A DNA stretch of 62,697 bases from Streptococcus mitis (GCF_001074635.1 NZ_JUQO01000192.1:1-62697); one strand, 5' to 3'; shown: positions 19,434-29,745, counted from the stretch's first letter. Translations and numbers: made by a program. Notes: generated by a model not told the origin, from the letters alone.

Positions 19434-20351
19434 ATGAAAGATTTAACTAAATACAAAGGCGTTATTCCTGCATTTTATGCTTGCTATGATGAAAATGGTG
19501 AAATTAGCCAAGAACGTGTAAAATCTCTGGTGCAATATTTCATTGACAAAGGTGTAAAAGGTATCTATGTAAATGGTTCTTCAGGTGAATGTATTTACCA
19601 AAGTGTAGAAGATCGTAAACAAATTATTGAAGCTGTTATGGAAGTTGCTAAAGGTAAATTAACAGTTATCAACCATGTTGCATGTAATAACACGAAAGAT
19701 AGTATTGAATTGGCAAAACATTCAGAAAGTGTTGGAGTCGATGCTATTGCTGCTATCCCACCTATTTACTTCAAATTGCCAGAATATTCAATCGCAGCAT
19801 ATTGGAATGCAATGAGTGAAGCTGCGCCAAATACAGATTTTATCATTTATAATATTCCACAATTGGCAGGGGTTGCGTTGACTGGTAGTTTGTATGCAAC
19901 AATGCGTCAAAATCCTCGTGTGATTGGAGTTAAAAATTCTTCTATGCCTGTACAAGATATTCAAATGTTTGTAGCTGCAGGTGGAGAAGATTACATTGTA
20001 TTTAATGGTCCAGATGAACAATATCTTGGTGGTCGCTTGATGGGAGCAGAAGCTGGTATTGGTGGTACTTATGGCGTTATGCCAGATTTGTTCTTGAAAT
20101 TGGAAAGTTTGATTCAAGAACGAGATTTAGATACTGCTAAAAAACTTCAATATGCTATCAATGAAGTTATCTATAAGATGGTATCAGGTAAGGCAAATAT
20201 GTATGCTGTAGCAAAAGAGGTTTTGCGTCTAAATGAAAAACTTGATTTAGGTTCTGTTCGTCAACCCTTAGAAGCATTGGCAGAAGGTGACTTGGAAGTT
20301 GCAAAACAAGCAGCAAAACTTATTCAACAAGCACGAAAAGAATTTTTATAA
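19434..20351 (+). CDS. nanA: N-acetylneuraminate lyase
   Basis: Splits N-acetylneuraminate into ManNAc and pyruvate. The 305-residue DapA-superfamily protein has the NAL-type NGSSGECIY motif instead of the GTTAES of DapA, the YNIPQLAG tyrosine and the Schiff-base lysine in GVKNSS (about residue 165). The symbol follows enteric usage; in pneumococcus the name nanA usually means a sialidase, so beware of confusion. It lies between nanE and the transporter in a clear catabolic order. Confidence 0.9.
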   Translation: MKDLTKYKGVIPAFYACYDENGEISQERVKSLVQYFIDKGVKGIYVNGSSGECIYQSVEDRKQIIEAVMEVAKGKLTVINHVACNNTKDSIELAKHSESVGVDAIAAIPPIYFKLPEYSIAAYWNAMSEAAPNTDFIIYNIPQLAGVALTGSLYATMRQNPRVIGVKNSSMPVQDIQMFVAAGGEDYIVFNGPDEQYLGGRLMGAEAGIGGTYGVMPDLFLKLESLIQERDLDTAKKLQYAINEVIYKMVSGKANMYAVAKEVLRLNEKLDLGSVRQPLEALAEGDLEVAKQAAKLIQQARKEFL

Positions 20352-20378
20352 TAAATAAAATCAATATGGAGATATGTT

Positions 20379-21920
20379 ATGGGCACAACAGGATTTACAA
20401 TAATTGACTTAATTATCTTGATTGTTTATTTACTTGCGGTGTTGGTTGCGGGTATCTATTTCTCTAAAAAAGAGATGAAAGGAAAAGAGTTCTTTAAAGG
20501 AGATGGTTCGGTTCCTTGGTATGTTACTTCGGTATCCATTTTTGCCACAATGCTCAGTCCGATTTCCTTCTTAGGACTCGCTGGTAACTCTTATGCAGGT
20601 AGCTGGATTTTATGGTTTGCTCAATTAGGGATGGTTGTAGCTATTCCACTGACAATTCGTTTTATCTTACCTATCTTTGCACGGATAGACATCGATACGG
20701 CATATGATTACTTGGATAAACGTTTTAATTCTAAAGCACTTCGTATTATTTCAGCACTCTTGTTTATTATTTATCAATTGGGACGTATGTCTATCATTAT
20801 GTACCTCCCATCAGCTGGTTTATCAGTATTGACAGGAATTGACATCAATATTTTGATTATTTTGATGGGTGCAATTGCAATTGTTTATTCTTATACTGGT
20901 GGTCTAAAATCCGTATTATGGACAGACTTTATTCAAGGTGTGGTTCTGATTAGTGGTGTCGTTGTAGCTTTATTTGTACTGATGGCTAATATTAAAGGTG
21001 GCTTTGGTGCAGTAGCAGAAACATTAGCAAACGGGAAATTCCTTGCTGCAAATGAAAAACTTTTCGATCCTAACTTGCTTTCAAACTCCATCTTCTTAAT
21101 TGTGATGGGTTCAGGCTTTACAATCTTGTCTTCCTATGCTTCATCTCAAGATTTGGTTCAACGTTTTACTACAACACAAAATATTAAGAAACTTAATAAA
21201 ATGTTGTTCACAAATGGTGTCTTGTCACTTGCAACTGCAACAGTCTTTTACTTGATCGGTACAGGCTTGTACGTATTCTATCAAGTACAAAATGCAGGTA
21301 GTGCAGCTAGCAATATCCCTCAAGACCAAATCTTTATGTACTTTATTGCATACCAGTTACCAGTAGGTGTCACAGGTTTGATCTTGGCAGCGATTTATGC
21401 AGCAGCTCAATCAACTATTTCAACAGGTTTGAACTCTGTTGCAACTTCATGGACATTGGATATTCAAGATGTCATTTCTAAAAATATGTCAGACGATCGT
21501 CGTACGAAAATTGCACAATTCGTATCTCTAGCAGTAGGTTTATTCTCAATTGTTGTTTCCATTATCATGGCTCATTCAGATATTAAATCTGCATACGAAT
21601 GGTTCAATAGTTTCATGGGACTTGTACTTGGTCTACTTGGTGGTGTATTCATTCTTGGTTTTGTTTCTAAAAAAGCAAATAAACAAGGTGCTTATGCAGC
21701 GCTGATTGTATCAACCATCGTTATGGTATTTATTAAATACTTCCTTCCTCCAACAGCTGTTAGCTACTGGGCATATTCATTGATTTCAATTTCTGTATCA
21801 GTAGTGTCAGGTTATATTGTATCTGTTCTTACTGAAAATAAAGTATCTGCACCTAAATATACAACGATTCATGATATTTCAGAAATTAAAGCGGATTCAA
21901 GTTGGGAAGTTCGTCACTAG
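20379..21920 (+). CDS. Sodium:solute symporter, likely sialic-acid transporter
   Basis: A 513-residue member of the SSS family with about 13 membrane helices. Family features: an N-terminal YLLAVLVAGIYFSKKEMKG helix and gate region, GDGSVPWYVTSVSIFATMLS in TM2, and AAIYAAAQSTISTGLNSVATSW, whose Ser/Thr cluster is typical of the sodium site. Neighbours (lyase, epimerase, sialidase) make sialic acid or the unsaturated/anhydro sialidase product the likely cargo. Sodium drive ties it logically to the V-ATPase genes downstream. Confidence 0.88.
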   Translation: MGTTGFTIIDLIILIVYLLAVLVAGIYFSKKEMKGKEFFKGDGSVPWYVTSVSIFATMLSPISFLGLAGNSYAGSWILWFAQLGMVVAIPLTIRFILPIFARIDIDTAYDYLDKRFNSKALRIISALLFIIYQLGRMSIIMYLPSAGLSVLTGIDINILIILMGAIAIVYSYTGGLKSVLWTDFIQGVVLISGVVVALFVLMANIKGGFGAVAETLANGKFLAANEKLFDPNLLSNSIFLIVMGSGFTILSSYASSQDLVQRFTTTQNIKKLNKMLFTNGVLSLATATVFYLIGTGLYVFYQVQNAGSAASNIPQDQIFMYFIAYQLPVGVTGLILAAIYAAAQSTISTGLNSVATSWTLDIQDVISKNMSDDRRTKIAQFVSLAVGLFSIVVSIIMAHSDIKSAYEWFNSFMGLVLGLLGGVFILGFVSKKANKQGAYAALIVSTIVMVFIKYFLPPTAVSYWAYSLISISVSVVSGYIVSVLTENKVSAPKYTTIHDISEIKADSSWEVRH

Positions 21921-21945
21921 TCACTAATAGAAAAGAGAAAATAAT

Positions 21946-22404
21946 ATGATTATTTCTGAACAATCTGATTTTAGACGATATGCTTCTGTCAATAAACATT
22001 TTTCAAAAGTCTGTGATTTTTTAGAAAATACAAATTTGACAGATTTAGTTGATGGAAAAATTGATATTGACGGGGAAAATGTTTTTGCAAATTGTATGAC
22101 TTATCTAGCTGATGGAGTTCCTGGAGATATTTTTGAAACTCATAAGAAATATTTAGATATTCATATTGTTGTTGAAAATACAGAAAAAATGGCAGTAACT
22201 TCCCCAGTTCGTGCTCAGTCACGTGTACCTTTTAGCGAAGAGAAGGATATTGCTTTTTACGATAGCAAAGACTATCAAATTGTTGAATTGCTTCCAGGGA
22301 ATATGTTGGTGACTTTTGAAGAAGATCTTCACCAACCAAAGATTCATTGCAATGATGAAACTGTTAAAAAACTTGTTATCAAAGTTTTAAATGAGGAAAA
22401 ATAA
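21946..22404 (+). CDS. YhcH/YjgK/YiaL family protein (NanQ-like)
   Basis: A 152-residue cupin-like protein of the DUF386 family, with ETHKKYLDIHIVVE and LPGNMLVTFEEDLHQPKIH, where the His and Glu residues form the metal site. E. coli YhcH (NanQ) speeds sialic-acid anomer interconversion or related isomerisation, and the genes are often next to nan genes. The same role is inferred. The end overlaps the ribosome site of nanC. Confidence 0.88.
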   Translation: MIISEQSDFRRYASVNKHFSKVCDFLENTNLTDLVDGKIDIDGENVFANCMTYLADGVPGDIFETHKKYLDIHIVVENTEKMAVTSPVRAQSRVPFSEEKDIAFYDSKDYQIVELLPGNMLVTFEEDLHQPKIHCNDETVKKLVIKVLNEEK

Positions 22405-22405
22405 A

Positions 22406-24730
22406 ATGAAAAAAAATATTAAACAATATGTAACCTTAGGTACTGTAGTGGTATTATCAGCATTTGTTGCTAACTCAGTTGCAGCTCAGGAGACTGAAAC
22501 TTCTGAAGTATCAACACCAGAGTTGGTGCAACCTGTTTCACCAACGACTTCGATTTCGGAAGTACAACATAAATCGGGTAACTCTTCGGAAGTTACTGTA
22601 CAACCTCGAACAGTTGAAACTACTGTTAAGGATCAATCTTCCACAGCGGATGCGATTTCGGGAGTACAACCTAAATCGGATAATTCTTCGGAAGTTACTG
22701 TACAACCTCGAACAGTCGAAACTACTGTTAAGGATCCATCTTCTACAGCGGAAGAAACTCCTGTCTTAGAAAAAAATAATGTTACTTTAACAGGGGGCGG
22801 TGAAAATGTTACTAATGAGTTAAAGGATAAACTTACTAGCGGTGACTTTACTGTAGTGATTAAGTACAATCAGTCTAGTGAGAAAGGTTTACAAGCTTTG
22901 TTTGGAATATCTAATTCTAAACCCGGTCAACAAAATAGTTATGTAGATGTGTTCCTTAGAGACAATGGTGAATTGGGAATGGAAGCGCGTGATACTTCTT
23001 CCAATAAAAATCACCTAGTATCCAGACCTGCTTCAGTTTGGGGTAAGTACAAACAAGAGGCTGTGACTAACACTGTTGCAGTAGTAGCAGATTCAGTCAA
23101 AAAAACATATTCTTTATATGCTAATGGTACAAAAGTAGTAGAAAAGAAAGTGGATAACTTCCTAAGCCTCAAGGATATTAAAGGTATTGATTACTATATG
23201 CTTGGGGGAGTGAAACGTGCAGGAAAAACGGCGTTTGGTTTTAACGGAACACTAGAAAATATCAAATTCTTTAATAGTGCATTGGATGAAGAAACTGTTA
23301 AAAAGATGACAACAAACGCTGTTACTGGACATTTAATTTATACGGCTAATGATACAACAGGTTCTAACTATTTCCGTATTCCAGTTCTGTATACTTTTAG
23401 CAATGGTCGGGTTTTTTCAAGCATTGACGCTCGTTACGGTGGAACTCATGATTTCTTGAATAAAATTAATATTGCTACAAGTTATAGTGATGATAATGGT
23501 AAGACATGGACTAAACCAAAATTAACATTGGCATTCGATGATTTTGCGCCAGTACCATTAGAATGGCCTCGTGATGTTGGTGGACGTGACTTACAAATCA
23601 GCGGTGGTGCAACCTATATTGACTCTGTTATTGTTGAAAAAAATAATAAACAAGTACTCATGTTTGCTGATGTTATGCCTGCTGGAGTAAGTTTTAGAGA
23701 AGCTACTAGAAAAGATTCAGGTTATAAACAAATTGATGGTAATTATTACCTTAAATTAAAGAAACAAGGTGATACTGATTATAATTATACTATTCGTGAG
23801 AATGGTACTGTATACGACGATCGTACCAACAGACCAACTGAATTTTCAGTAGATAAAAATTTCGGTATTAAACAAAATGGTAATTATTTGACGGTAGAGC
23901 AATATTCGGTTTCATTTGAAAATAATAAAAAGACTGAATATCGTAATGGGACTAAAGTCCATATGAATATCTTCTACAAAGATGCATTATTCAAAGTAGT
24001 GCCAACGAACTATATTGCATATATTTCTAGCAATGATCATGGCGAATCTTGGTCTGCACCAACTTTATTACCTCCTATAATGGGACTTAATCGGAATGCG
24101 CCTTATTTGGGTCCTGGACGTGGAATCATTGAAAGCTCAACCGGACGTATTCTTATTCCGTCTTACACTGGTAAAGAGTCTGCATTCATTTATAGTGACG
24201 ATAATGGAGCGTCTTGGAAAGTTAAAGTTGTGCCACTTCCTTCTAGTTGGTCAGCAGAAGCACAATTTGTAGAATTGAGTCCAGGAGTAATTCAAGCATA
24301 CATGCGTACAAATAATGGTAAAATTGCATATTTAACAAGTAAAGACGCAGGTACTACTTGGAGTGCGCCGGAATATTTGAAATTTGTTTCAAATCCAAGT
24401 TATGGAACACAATTATCAATCATCAATTATAGTCAATTGATTGATGGTAAAAAGGCTGTCATTTTAAGTACTCCAAACTCCACAAATGGTCGTAAACACG
24501 GACAAATTTCGATTGGTCTAATTAATGATGATAATACAATTGATTGGCGTTATCATCACGATGTTGATTATAGTAACTATGGATACTCATATTCAACATT
24601 GACAGAGTTACCAAATCATGAAATTGGATTGATGTTTGAAAAATTTGATTCATGGTCTCGTAATGAACTTCATATGAAAAATGTTGTACCATATATAACA
24701 TTTAAGATTGAAGATTTGAAAAAGAATTAA
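22406..24730 (+). CDS. nanC: Secreted sialidase NanC
   Basis: A 774-residue GH33 sialidase. The start is ATG 22406, six bases after GAGGAAAA, rather than an in-frame ATG 15 bases upstream inside the previous gene. Parts: signal peptide cut near SVAA (27), a Thr/Ser-rich linker with a 34-residue tandem repeat, a CBM40 sialic-acid-binding domain (about 130-300), and the catalytic beta-propeller with FRIP (about R323) and four Asp boxes (SYSDDNGKTW, ISSNDHGESW, IYSDDNGASW, LTSKDAGTTW). There is no LPXTG anchor, so it is released. Pneumococcal NanC mainly forms 2-deoxy-2,3-didehydro sialic acid; the same product is expected. The protein matches NanC from memory. Confidence 0.93.
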   Translation: MKKNIKQYVTLGTVVVLSAFVANSVAAQETETSEVSTPELVQPVSPTTSISEVQHKSGNSSEVTVQPRTVETTVKDQSSTADAISGVQPKSDNSSEVTVQPRTVETTVKDPSSTAEETPVLEKNNVTLTGGGENVTNELKDKLTSGDFTVVIKYNQSSEKGLQALFGISNSKPGQQNSYVDVFLRDNGELGMEARDTSSNKNHLVSRPASVWGKYKQEAVTNTVAVVADSVKKTYSLYANGTKVVEKKVDNFLSLKDIKGIDYYMLGGVKRAGKTAFGFNGTLENIKFFNSALDEETVKKMTTNAVTGHLIYTANDTTGSNYFRIPVLYTFSNGRVFSSIDARYGGTHDFLNKINIATSYSDDNGKTWTKPKLTLAFDDFAPVPLEWPRDVGGRDLQISGGATYIDSVIVEKNNKQVLMFADVMPAGVSFREATRKDSGYKQIDGNYYLKLKKQGDTDYNYTIRENGTVYDDRTNRPTEFSVDKNFGIKQNGNYLTVEQYSVSFENNKKTEYRNGTKVHMNIFYKDALFKVVPTNYIAYISSNDHGESWSAPTLLPPIMGLNRNAPYLGPGRGIIESSTGRILIPSYTGKESAFIYSDDNGASWKVKVVPLPSSWSAEAQFVELSPGVIQAYMRTNNGKIAYLTSKDAGTTWSAPEYLKFVSNPSYGTQLSIINYSQLIDGKKAVILSTPNSTNGRKHGQISIGLINDDNTIDWRYHHDVDYSNYGYSYSTLTELPNHEIGLMFEKFDSWSRNELHMKNVVPYITFKIEDLKKN
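22551..22754 (+). repeat. 102-bp in-frame tandem duplication in nanC
   Basis: Two near-identical units, 22551-22652 and 22653-22754, encode 34 residues each (core SSEVTVQPRTVETTVKD). It lengthens the disordered linker between signal peptide and CBM40. Divergence is limited to scattered single bases. Confidence 0.9.
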
Positions 24731-24767
24731 AGCTGAAATTTAAATATATTGAAAGAGGATAAAAATT

Positions 24768-25877
24768 ATGGTAAATTACGGTATTGTTGGAGCTGGATAT
24801 TTTGGAGCTGATTTGGCTCGCTCAATGAACAAAATTGAAGATGCAAAAGTGGTTGCGGTATTTGACCCAAATCATGGAGAAGAGGTTGCTCAAGAGTTGG
24901 GATCAGATGTTTGTGCAAGTTTAGATGAACTTGTAGCACGTGAAGATATTGATTGTGTGATTGTAGCTTCACCTAGCTATCTTCACCGTGAACCTGTTGT
25001 GAAAGCTGCTCAACATGGCAAACACGTATTTTGTGAAAAGCCAATTGCATTGTCTTATGAAGATTGTAAAGCCATGGTTGACGCATGTAAAGAAAATAAT
25101 GTTATCTTTATGGCTGGTCACATCATGAACTTCTTTAATGGTGTACACCATGCTAAAGAATTGATTACTCAAGGTAAAATCGGTAAAGTTCTTTATTGCC
25201 ATGCCGCTCGTACAGGTTGGGAAGAACAACAACCAACTGTATCATGGAAGAAACTTCGTTCTCAATCTGGAGGACATTTGTACCACCATATTCATGAATT
25301 AGATTGCATTCAGTTCATCATGGGAGGACTTCCTGAAAAAGCGACAATGGTAGGAGGTAATGTATATCATAAAGGTGAAAACTTTGGTGATGAAGATGAT
25401 ATGCTCATTGTAAACCTAGAATACTCTGATGATCGTTATGCTGTTTTGGAATATGGTAATGCTTTCCGTTGGGGTGAACACTACGTCTTGATTCAAGGAA
25501 CTGAAGGAGCTATCAAACTTGACTTATTCAATACTGGAGGTACTCTTCGTGTTAAAGGTGAAGGAGAATCACACTTCTTAGTACATGAAACTCAAGAGGA
25601 AGATGATGACCGTACAGCTATCTATACCGGTCGTGGTATGGATGGAGCAATTGCGTACGGTAAACCAGGAGTACGTTGCCCATTATGGTTACAAACATGT
25701 ATTGATAAAGAAATGGAATATCTACATGACATCATTAAAGGTGGAGAAATTACAGAAGAATATGAAAAACTTCTCAATGGTGTAGCTGCTTTAGAATCAA
25801 TCGCTACCGCTGATGCATGTACTTTATCAGTTAAAGAAGATCGAAAAGTAAGTCTTTCAGAAATCACAAATGCTTAA
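24768..25877 (+). CDS. Gfo/Idh/MocA oxidoreductase (sialic-acid derivative)
   Basis: A 369-residue NAD(P)-dependent oxidoreductase: Rossmann motif GIVGAGYFGADLA at the N-terminus, CEKPIALSYEDCKAMV with the EKP signature (about residues 87-100), and a C-terminal alpha/beta domain with HHIHELDCIQF. Relatives next to sialidase genes (E. coli YjhC, Ruminococcus NanOx) convert anhydro- or didehydro-sialic acid to ordinary sialic acid by transient oxidation. Directly after nanC, whose product is such a compound, that job is the best inference. It is the last gene before a strong terminator. Confidence 0.85.
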   Translation: MVNYGIVGAGYFGADLARSMNKIEDAKVVAVFDPNHGEEVAQELGSDVCASLDELVAREDIDCVIVASPSYLHREPVVKAAQHGKHVFCEKPIALSYEDCKAMVDACKENNVIFMAGHIMNFFNGVHHAKELITQGKIGKVLYCHAARTGWEEQQPTVSWKKLRSQSGGHLYHHIHELDCIQFIMGGLPEKATMVGGNVYHKGENFGDEDDMLIVNLEYSDDRYAVLEYGNAFRWGEHYVLIQGTEGAIKLDLFNTGGTLRVKGEGESHFLVHETQEEDDDRTAIYTGRGMDGAIAYGKPGVRCPLWLQTCIDKEMEYLHDIIKGGEITEEYEKLLNGVAALESIATADACTLSVKEDRKVSLSEITNA

Positions 25878-25961
25878 CTATTGTCAAACAGAATAGTAAA
25901 TTCTTGTCATTATATAATTTCTAAAGTTCTGTGATACAACTCATTGAATAAAGAAATAGAG

Positions 25962-25994
25962 ATGGGACTGGGATAATGCCCAGTCCCATTTTTT
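25962..25994 (+). terminator. Terminator after the nan operon
   Basis: ATGGGACTGGG (25962-25972) pairs perfectly with CCCAGTCCCAT (25979-25989) and is followed by six T. It separates the sialidase operon from the kinase/V-ATPase operon, or partially attenuates readthrough. Confidence 0.9.
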
Positions 25995-26033
25995 ATCAAA
26001 AAGTAATGAGATCAAAAATGTGGGAGTGATGAA

Positions 26034-26924
26034 ATGAAGATTATAGGGATCGATATTGGCGGAACAACAATTAAGGCAGATTTATACGACGATTTTGGAA
26101 CGAGTTTAAATCAGTTCAAAGAGATAGAAACAATTATTGACTATGATTTGGGAATGAACCAGATATTAAATCAGGTCTGTGATTTAATTGGTGAGTATAT
26201 TTTAAATTATTCTATTGATGGTGTTGGGATTTCCACTGCTGGAGTTGTTAATGCTAATACAGGAGAAATCATCTATGCAGGCTATACAATACCAGGGTAT
26301 ATCGGAGTAAACTTTACTTCCGAAATAGAAAAACGTTTTGGGTTGTCTACTTTTGTTGAAAATGATGTTAATTGTGCTGCATTAGGTGAATTGTGGAAGG
26401 GACAAGCCAAAGATAAGAAAAATGTAGTAATGGTTACTATTGGAACAGGTATAGGAGGCAGTATTATTGTCAATGGACAAATTGTTAACGGATTTAACTA
26501 TACTGCTGGTGAAGTAGGCTATATTCCTATAGGTAATTCGGATTGGCAAAGCAAAGCCTCAACAACCGCATTGATTCATTTATATCAAAAGAAGAGCTTG
26601 AAAACTAATCAAACTGGACGTACTTTCTTTACTGATTTAAGTTCTGGAGATAAAATCGCTAAAGAAACTTTTGAAATTTTTGTAGAAAATCTAACAAAAG
26701 GTTTATTAGCTATTTCTTATCTACTTAATCCAGAAATTCTCATATTAGGAGGTGGGATTCTGGCTAAAAAGGATATTTTGTTACCTGAAATTCAAAGTTC
26801 TTTAGCTAAAAATGTAATGGATAATAGGTTTTTGCCTAAAAATGTTGTGGCAGCTACATTAGGAAATGAAGCTGGTCGTATAGGTGCTGTAAAAAATTTC
26901 TTAGATAGAATTTCTAATAAATAG
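26034..26924 (+). CDS. nanK: ROK-family sugar kinase, probable ManNAc kinase
   Basis: A 296-residue ROK kinase with the phosphate-1 motif DIGGTTIKAD (6-15), the catalytic VENDVNCAALGE stretch and GTGIGGSI. The usual ROK zinc motif CxCGxxGCxE after GEVGYIP is absent: no cysteine cluster is seen there. ManNAc kinase is the missing step between the lyase and NanE, so this role is inferred from context; glucose or GlcNAc kinase is the alternative. It lies 25 bases before the V-ATPase genes. Confidence 0.75.
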   Translation: MKIIGIDIGGTTIKADLYDDFGTSLNQFKEIETIIDYDLGMNQILNQVCDLIGEYILNYSIDGVGISTAGVVNANTGEIIYAGYTIPGYIGVNFTSEIEKRFGLSTFVENDVNCAALGELWKGQAKDKKNVVMVTIGTGIGGSIIVNGQIVNGFNYTAGEVGYIPIGNSDWQSKASTTALIHLYQKKSLKTNQTGRTFFTDLSSGDKIAKETFEIFVENLTKGLLAISYLLNPEILILGGGILAKKDILLPEIQSSLAKNVMDNRFLPKNVVAATLGNEAGRIGAVKNFLDRISNK

Positions 26925-26948
26925 TGTGAAAGATAAGGAGGTGTCACA

Positions 26949-27272
26949 ATGACTAACTCTGTATTTTCGACAATGCAAGATATTGAGAATGTTGCAACCG
27001 ATATTATAAAATCATATGATAATGAGATTTATACGTATAAAGCTGTCTCCCAAAAAGAATTGGAAAAACTAGAAAAAAGTTATGATGAAAAAAGTCACGA
27101 AGAATTAATTTCAATAGAAAGCAATTTAGAAATGAAACAACAGAACCTCATTGATGAGGTTAATAAAACAATCAAGGAAAATGATGCAAAGATTCAGTAT
27201 ATTTCATCAAGTAGGAGAGGAGAATTTGTAGAAAAAATTATTGGTAGGGTGGTAGAAAAATATGGCTATTAG
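26949..27272 (+). CDS. ntpF: V-type ATPase stalk subunit (NtpF/H-type)
   Basis: A 107-residue, highly charged coiled-coil protein (ELEKLEKSYDEKSHEELISI), typical of the peripheral stalk subunit that pairs with subunit E. It opens the V-ATPase operon in the same order as ntpFIKECGABD of Enterococcus hirae. A strong AAGGAGG ribosome site precedes it and it overlaps ntpI. The assignment rests on length, coiled coil and position. Confidence 0.8.
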   Translation: MTNSVFSTMQDIENVATDIIKSYDNEIYTYKAVSQKELEKLEKSYDEKSHEELISIESNLEMKQQNLIDEVNKTIKENDAKIQYISSSRRGEFVEKIIGRVVEKYGY

Positions 27273-29253
27273 TCAGATGAAAAGAATTTCTCTACTATTT
27301 ACTAAGAGTAGTCTTGATGATGTTTTAAAAACTATTCAGGAACTAGAGTCAGTGCAGTTCCGTGATTTAAAGGTTCAGGATAACTGGTCAGAAGCTCTAG
27401 AAAAAGATGAGGTTGTATTTCCAACTATTCAAATTTCTCATACTTCTAATTCCAATCATGGGGTTATTGAAGGAAATGATGCCTTGACTTATTTGATGAA
27501 TAAACAACAACATTTGGAAGCAACTGTAGAGAAATTACAAGAATACCTACCGAAAGAAAACACGTTTAAGTTATTACAGCAACCTCCGATAACAACCTCT
27601 TATGAAGAATTAGAAAAATTTGGTAAAGCTAATGTTGCTGAAGGTGTTCTTAAAAAAGTGAATGATCAAATAAACAGAGTTCATGAATTAGAAAGAAACA
27701 TTCAAAGTAATAATGAGGAAATAGAGAGATTAATAAAGTGGGAAAAATTAGAAATTGTTCCTGCGCATTTAGAACAATTTTCTTTCTGTAGAGGAAAAGT
27801 CGGAACAATTCCAAGGACTGTAGATAATAGCTTATACAATAATTTTTTAGAAAACAATATTGAAGTTCAAGAAATATTTTCTAATGATAGAGAGTACGGT
27901 GTTGTTGTTTTCTATCAGTCCAGTTGCTCTATTGATTTTGATGAATACTTATTTGAACCATTTGATTATTCTAGAAAAGAATTACCGAAGCAGCGAGTAG
28001 TAGATTTGGATCAAGAAAACATGCAGTTAATAACTGAAAAAGAGAATATTATCGCATCGTTGCAAGATTCAAAGAAAAATTTGATAGATTTACAATGGCA
28101 AATTGACTATATTTTATCTTTCTATGCTCGTCAAATCTCTAAGAATAACCTTTTGAGCACTCCGCATCTAGTTGCATTAGAAGGATGGATAGAAGAAACT
28201 CGTATTTTATATTTTATAAAAGTTATGGATGAGCGTTTTGGACATTCTATTTATATTTATGAATCGGAAACATTGTCGGATAATCAAGATGAAATACCTA
28301 TCAAATTAACGAATCACTCTTTAATTGAACCATTTGAATTATTGACAGAAATGTATGCTCTGCCCAAATATTATGAGAAAGATCCTACACCTGTATTAGC
28401 ACCATTTTACTTTACATTTTTTGGAATGATGGTTGCTGATTTAGGCTATGGTTTACTATTGTTTTTAGGAACAATGTTAGCATTAAAAATTTTTCATCTA
28501 CCTTCAGTAACTAAGAGATTTTTAAAATTCTTTAATATATTAGGGGTAGCCGTTGCAATTTGGGGTGGAATCTATGGCTCATTTTTTGGATATGAGTTGC
28601 CATTTCATCTGATATCTACAACCTCGGATGTCATGACTATATTAGTAGTGTCAGTTGTGTTTGGATTTATTACAGTATTTGTAGGTTTGTTAGCTTCAGG
28701 ACTACAAAAAGTAAGAATGAAGAAATATGCAGAAGCATATAATTCAGGATTTGCGTGGTGTGTTATTCTGCTTGGCTTGTTATTTATTGCTGTCGGAATG
28801 TTGATGCCTGATATTAGACCGTTATTTGTATTAGGGAAATGGGTATCTATTTTTAATGCTGTGGGGATTTTGATTGTTTCTATTATTCAAGCCAAAAGCT
28901 TGTCAGGTATTGGATCAGGATTGTTTAATCTATATAATATTTCATCTTATATAGGTGATTTAGTTAGTTTCACTCGATTGATGGCATTAGGATTATCTGG
29001 AGCAAGTATAGCATCAGCTTTCAATTTAATTGTTGGTTTGTTTCCGGGGACATTGGCTAAACTGACAATTGGATTAGTATTATTCATTCTTTTACATGCG
29101 ATCAATATTTTTCTATCGTTACTATCAGGATATGTTCATGGAGCACGTCTGATATTTGTTGAATTTTTTGGTAAGTTTTATGAGGGTGGAGGAAAACCAT
29201 TTCAACCTTTGAAGGCTTCTGAGAAATATATTAAGGTTATTACAAAGAATTAA
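27262..29253 (+). CDS. ntpI: V-type ATPase subunit I (stator, a-subunit)
   Basis: A 663-residue membrane subunit. The N-terminal ~330 residues are a soluble coiled-coil arm; the C-terminal half has about seven to eight membrane helices, including PFYFTFFGMMVADLGYGLLL and LVSFTRLMALGLSGASIA. The latter carries the arginine in FTRLMALGLSG that faces the ion site of the rotor ring. It forms the ion half-channels next to subunit K. Translation is coupled to ntpF by an 11-base overlap. Confidence 0.93.
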   Translation: MAISQMKRISLLFTKSSLDDVLKTIQELESVQFRDLKVQDNWSEALEKDEVVFPTIQISHTSNSNHGVIEGNDALTYLMNKQQHLEATVEKLQEYLPKENTFKLLQQPPITTSYEELEKFGKANVAEGVLKKVNDQINRVHELERNIQSNNEEIERLIKWEKLEIVPAHLEQFSFCRGKVGTIPRTVDNSLYNNFLENNIEVQEIFSNDREYGVVVFYQSSCSIDFDEYLFEPFDYSRKELPKQRVVDLDQENMQLITEKENIIASLQDSKKNLIDLQWQIDYILSFYARQISKNNLLSTPHLVALEGWIEETRILYFIKVMDERFGHSIYIYESETLSDNQDEIPIKLTNHSLIEPFELLTEMYALPKYYEKDPTPVLAPFYFTFFGMMVADLGYGLLLFLGTMLALKIFHLPSVTKRFLKFFNILGVAVAIWGGIYGSFFGYELPFHLISTTSDVMTILVVSVVFGFITVFVGLLASGLQKVRMKKYAEAYNSGFAWCVILLGLLFIAVGMLMPDIRPLFVLGKWVSIFNAVGILIVSIIQAKSLSGIGSGLFNLYNISSYIGDLVSFTRLMALGLSGASIASAFNLIVGLFPGTLAKLTIGLVLFILLHAINIFLSLLSGYVHGARLIFVEFFGKFYEGGGKPFQPLKASEKYIKVITKN

Positions 29254-29745
<492 letters not shown>

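Noticed and set aside
19434..20351. Second dapA
   Set aside because: The fold is the same, but the NGSSGE motif and the nan neighbourhood point to sialic-acid lyase.
22406..24730. Sialidase NanA or NanB
   Set aside because: No LPXTG anchor or long C-terminal repeats as in NanA, and the neighbours (V-ATPase, SSS symporter) and sequence fit the NanC locus.
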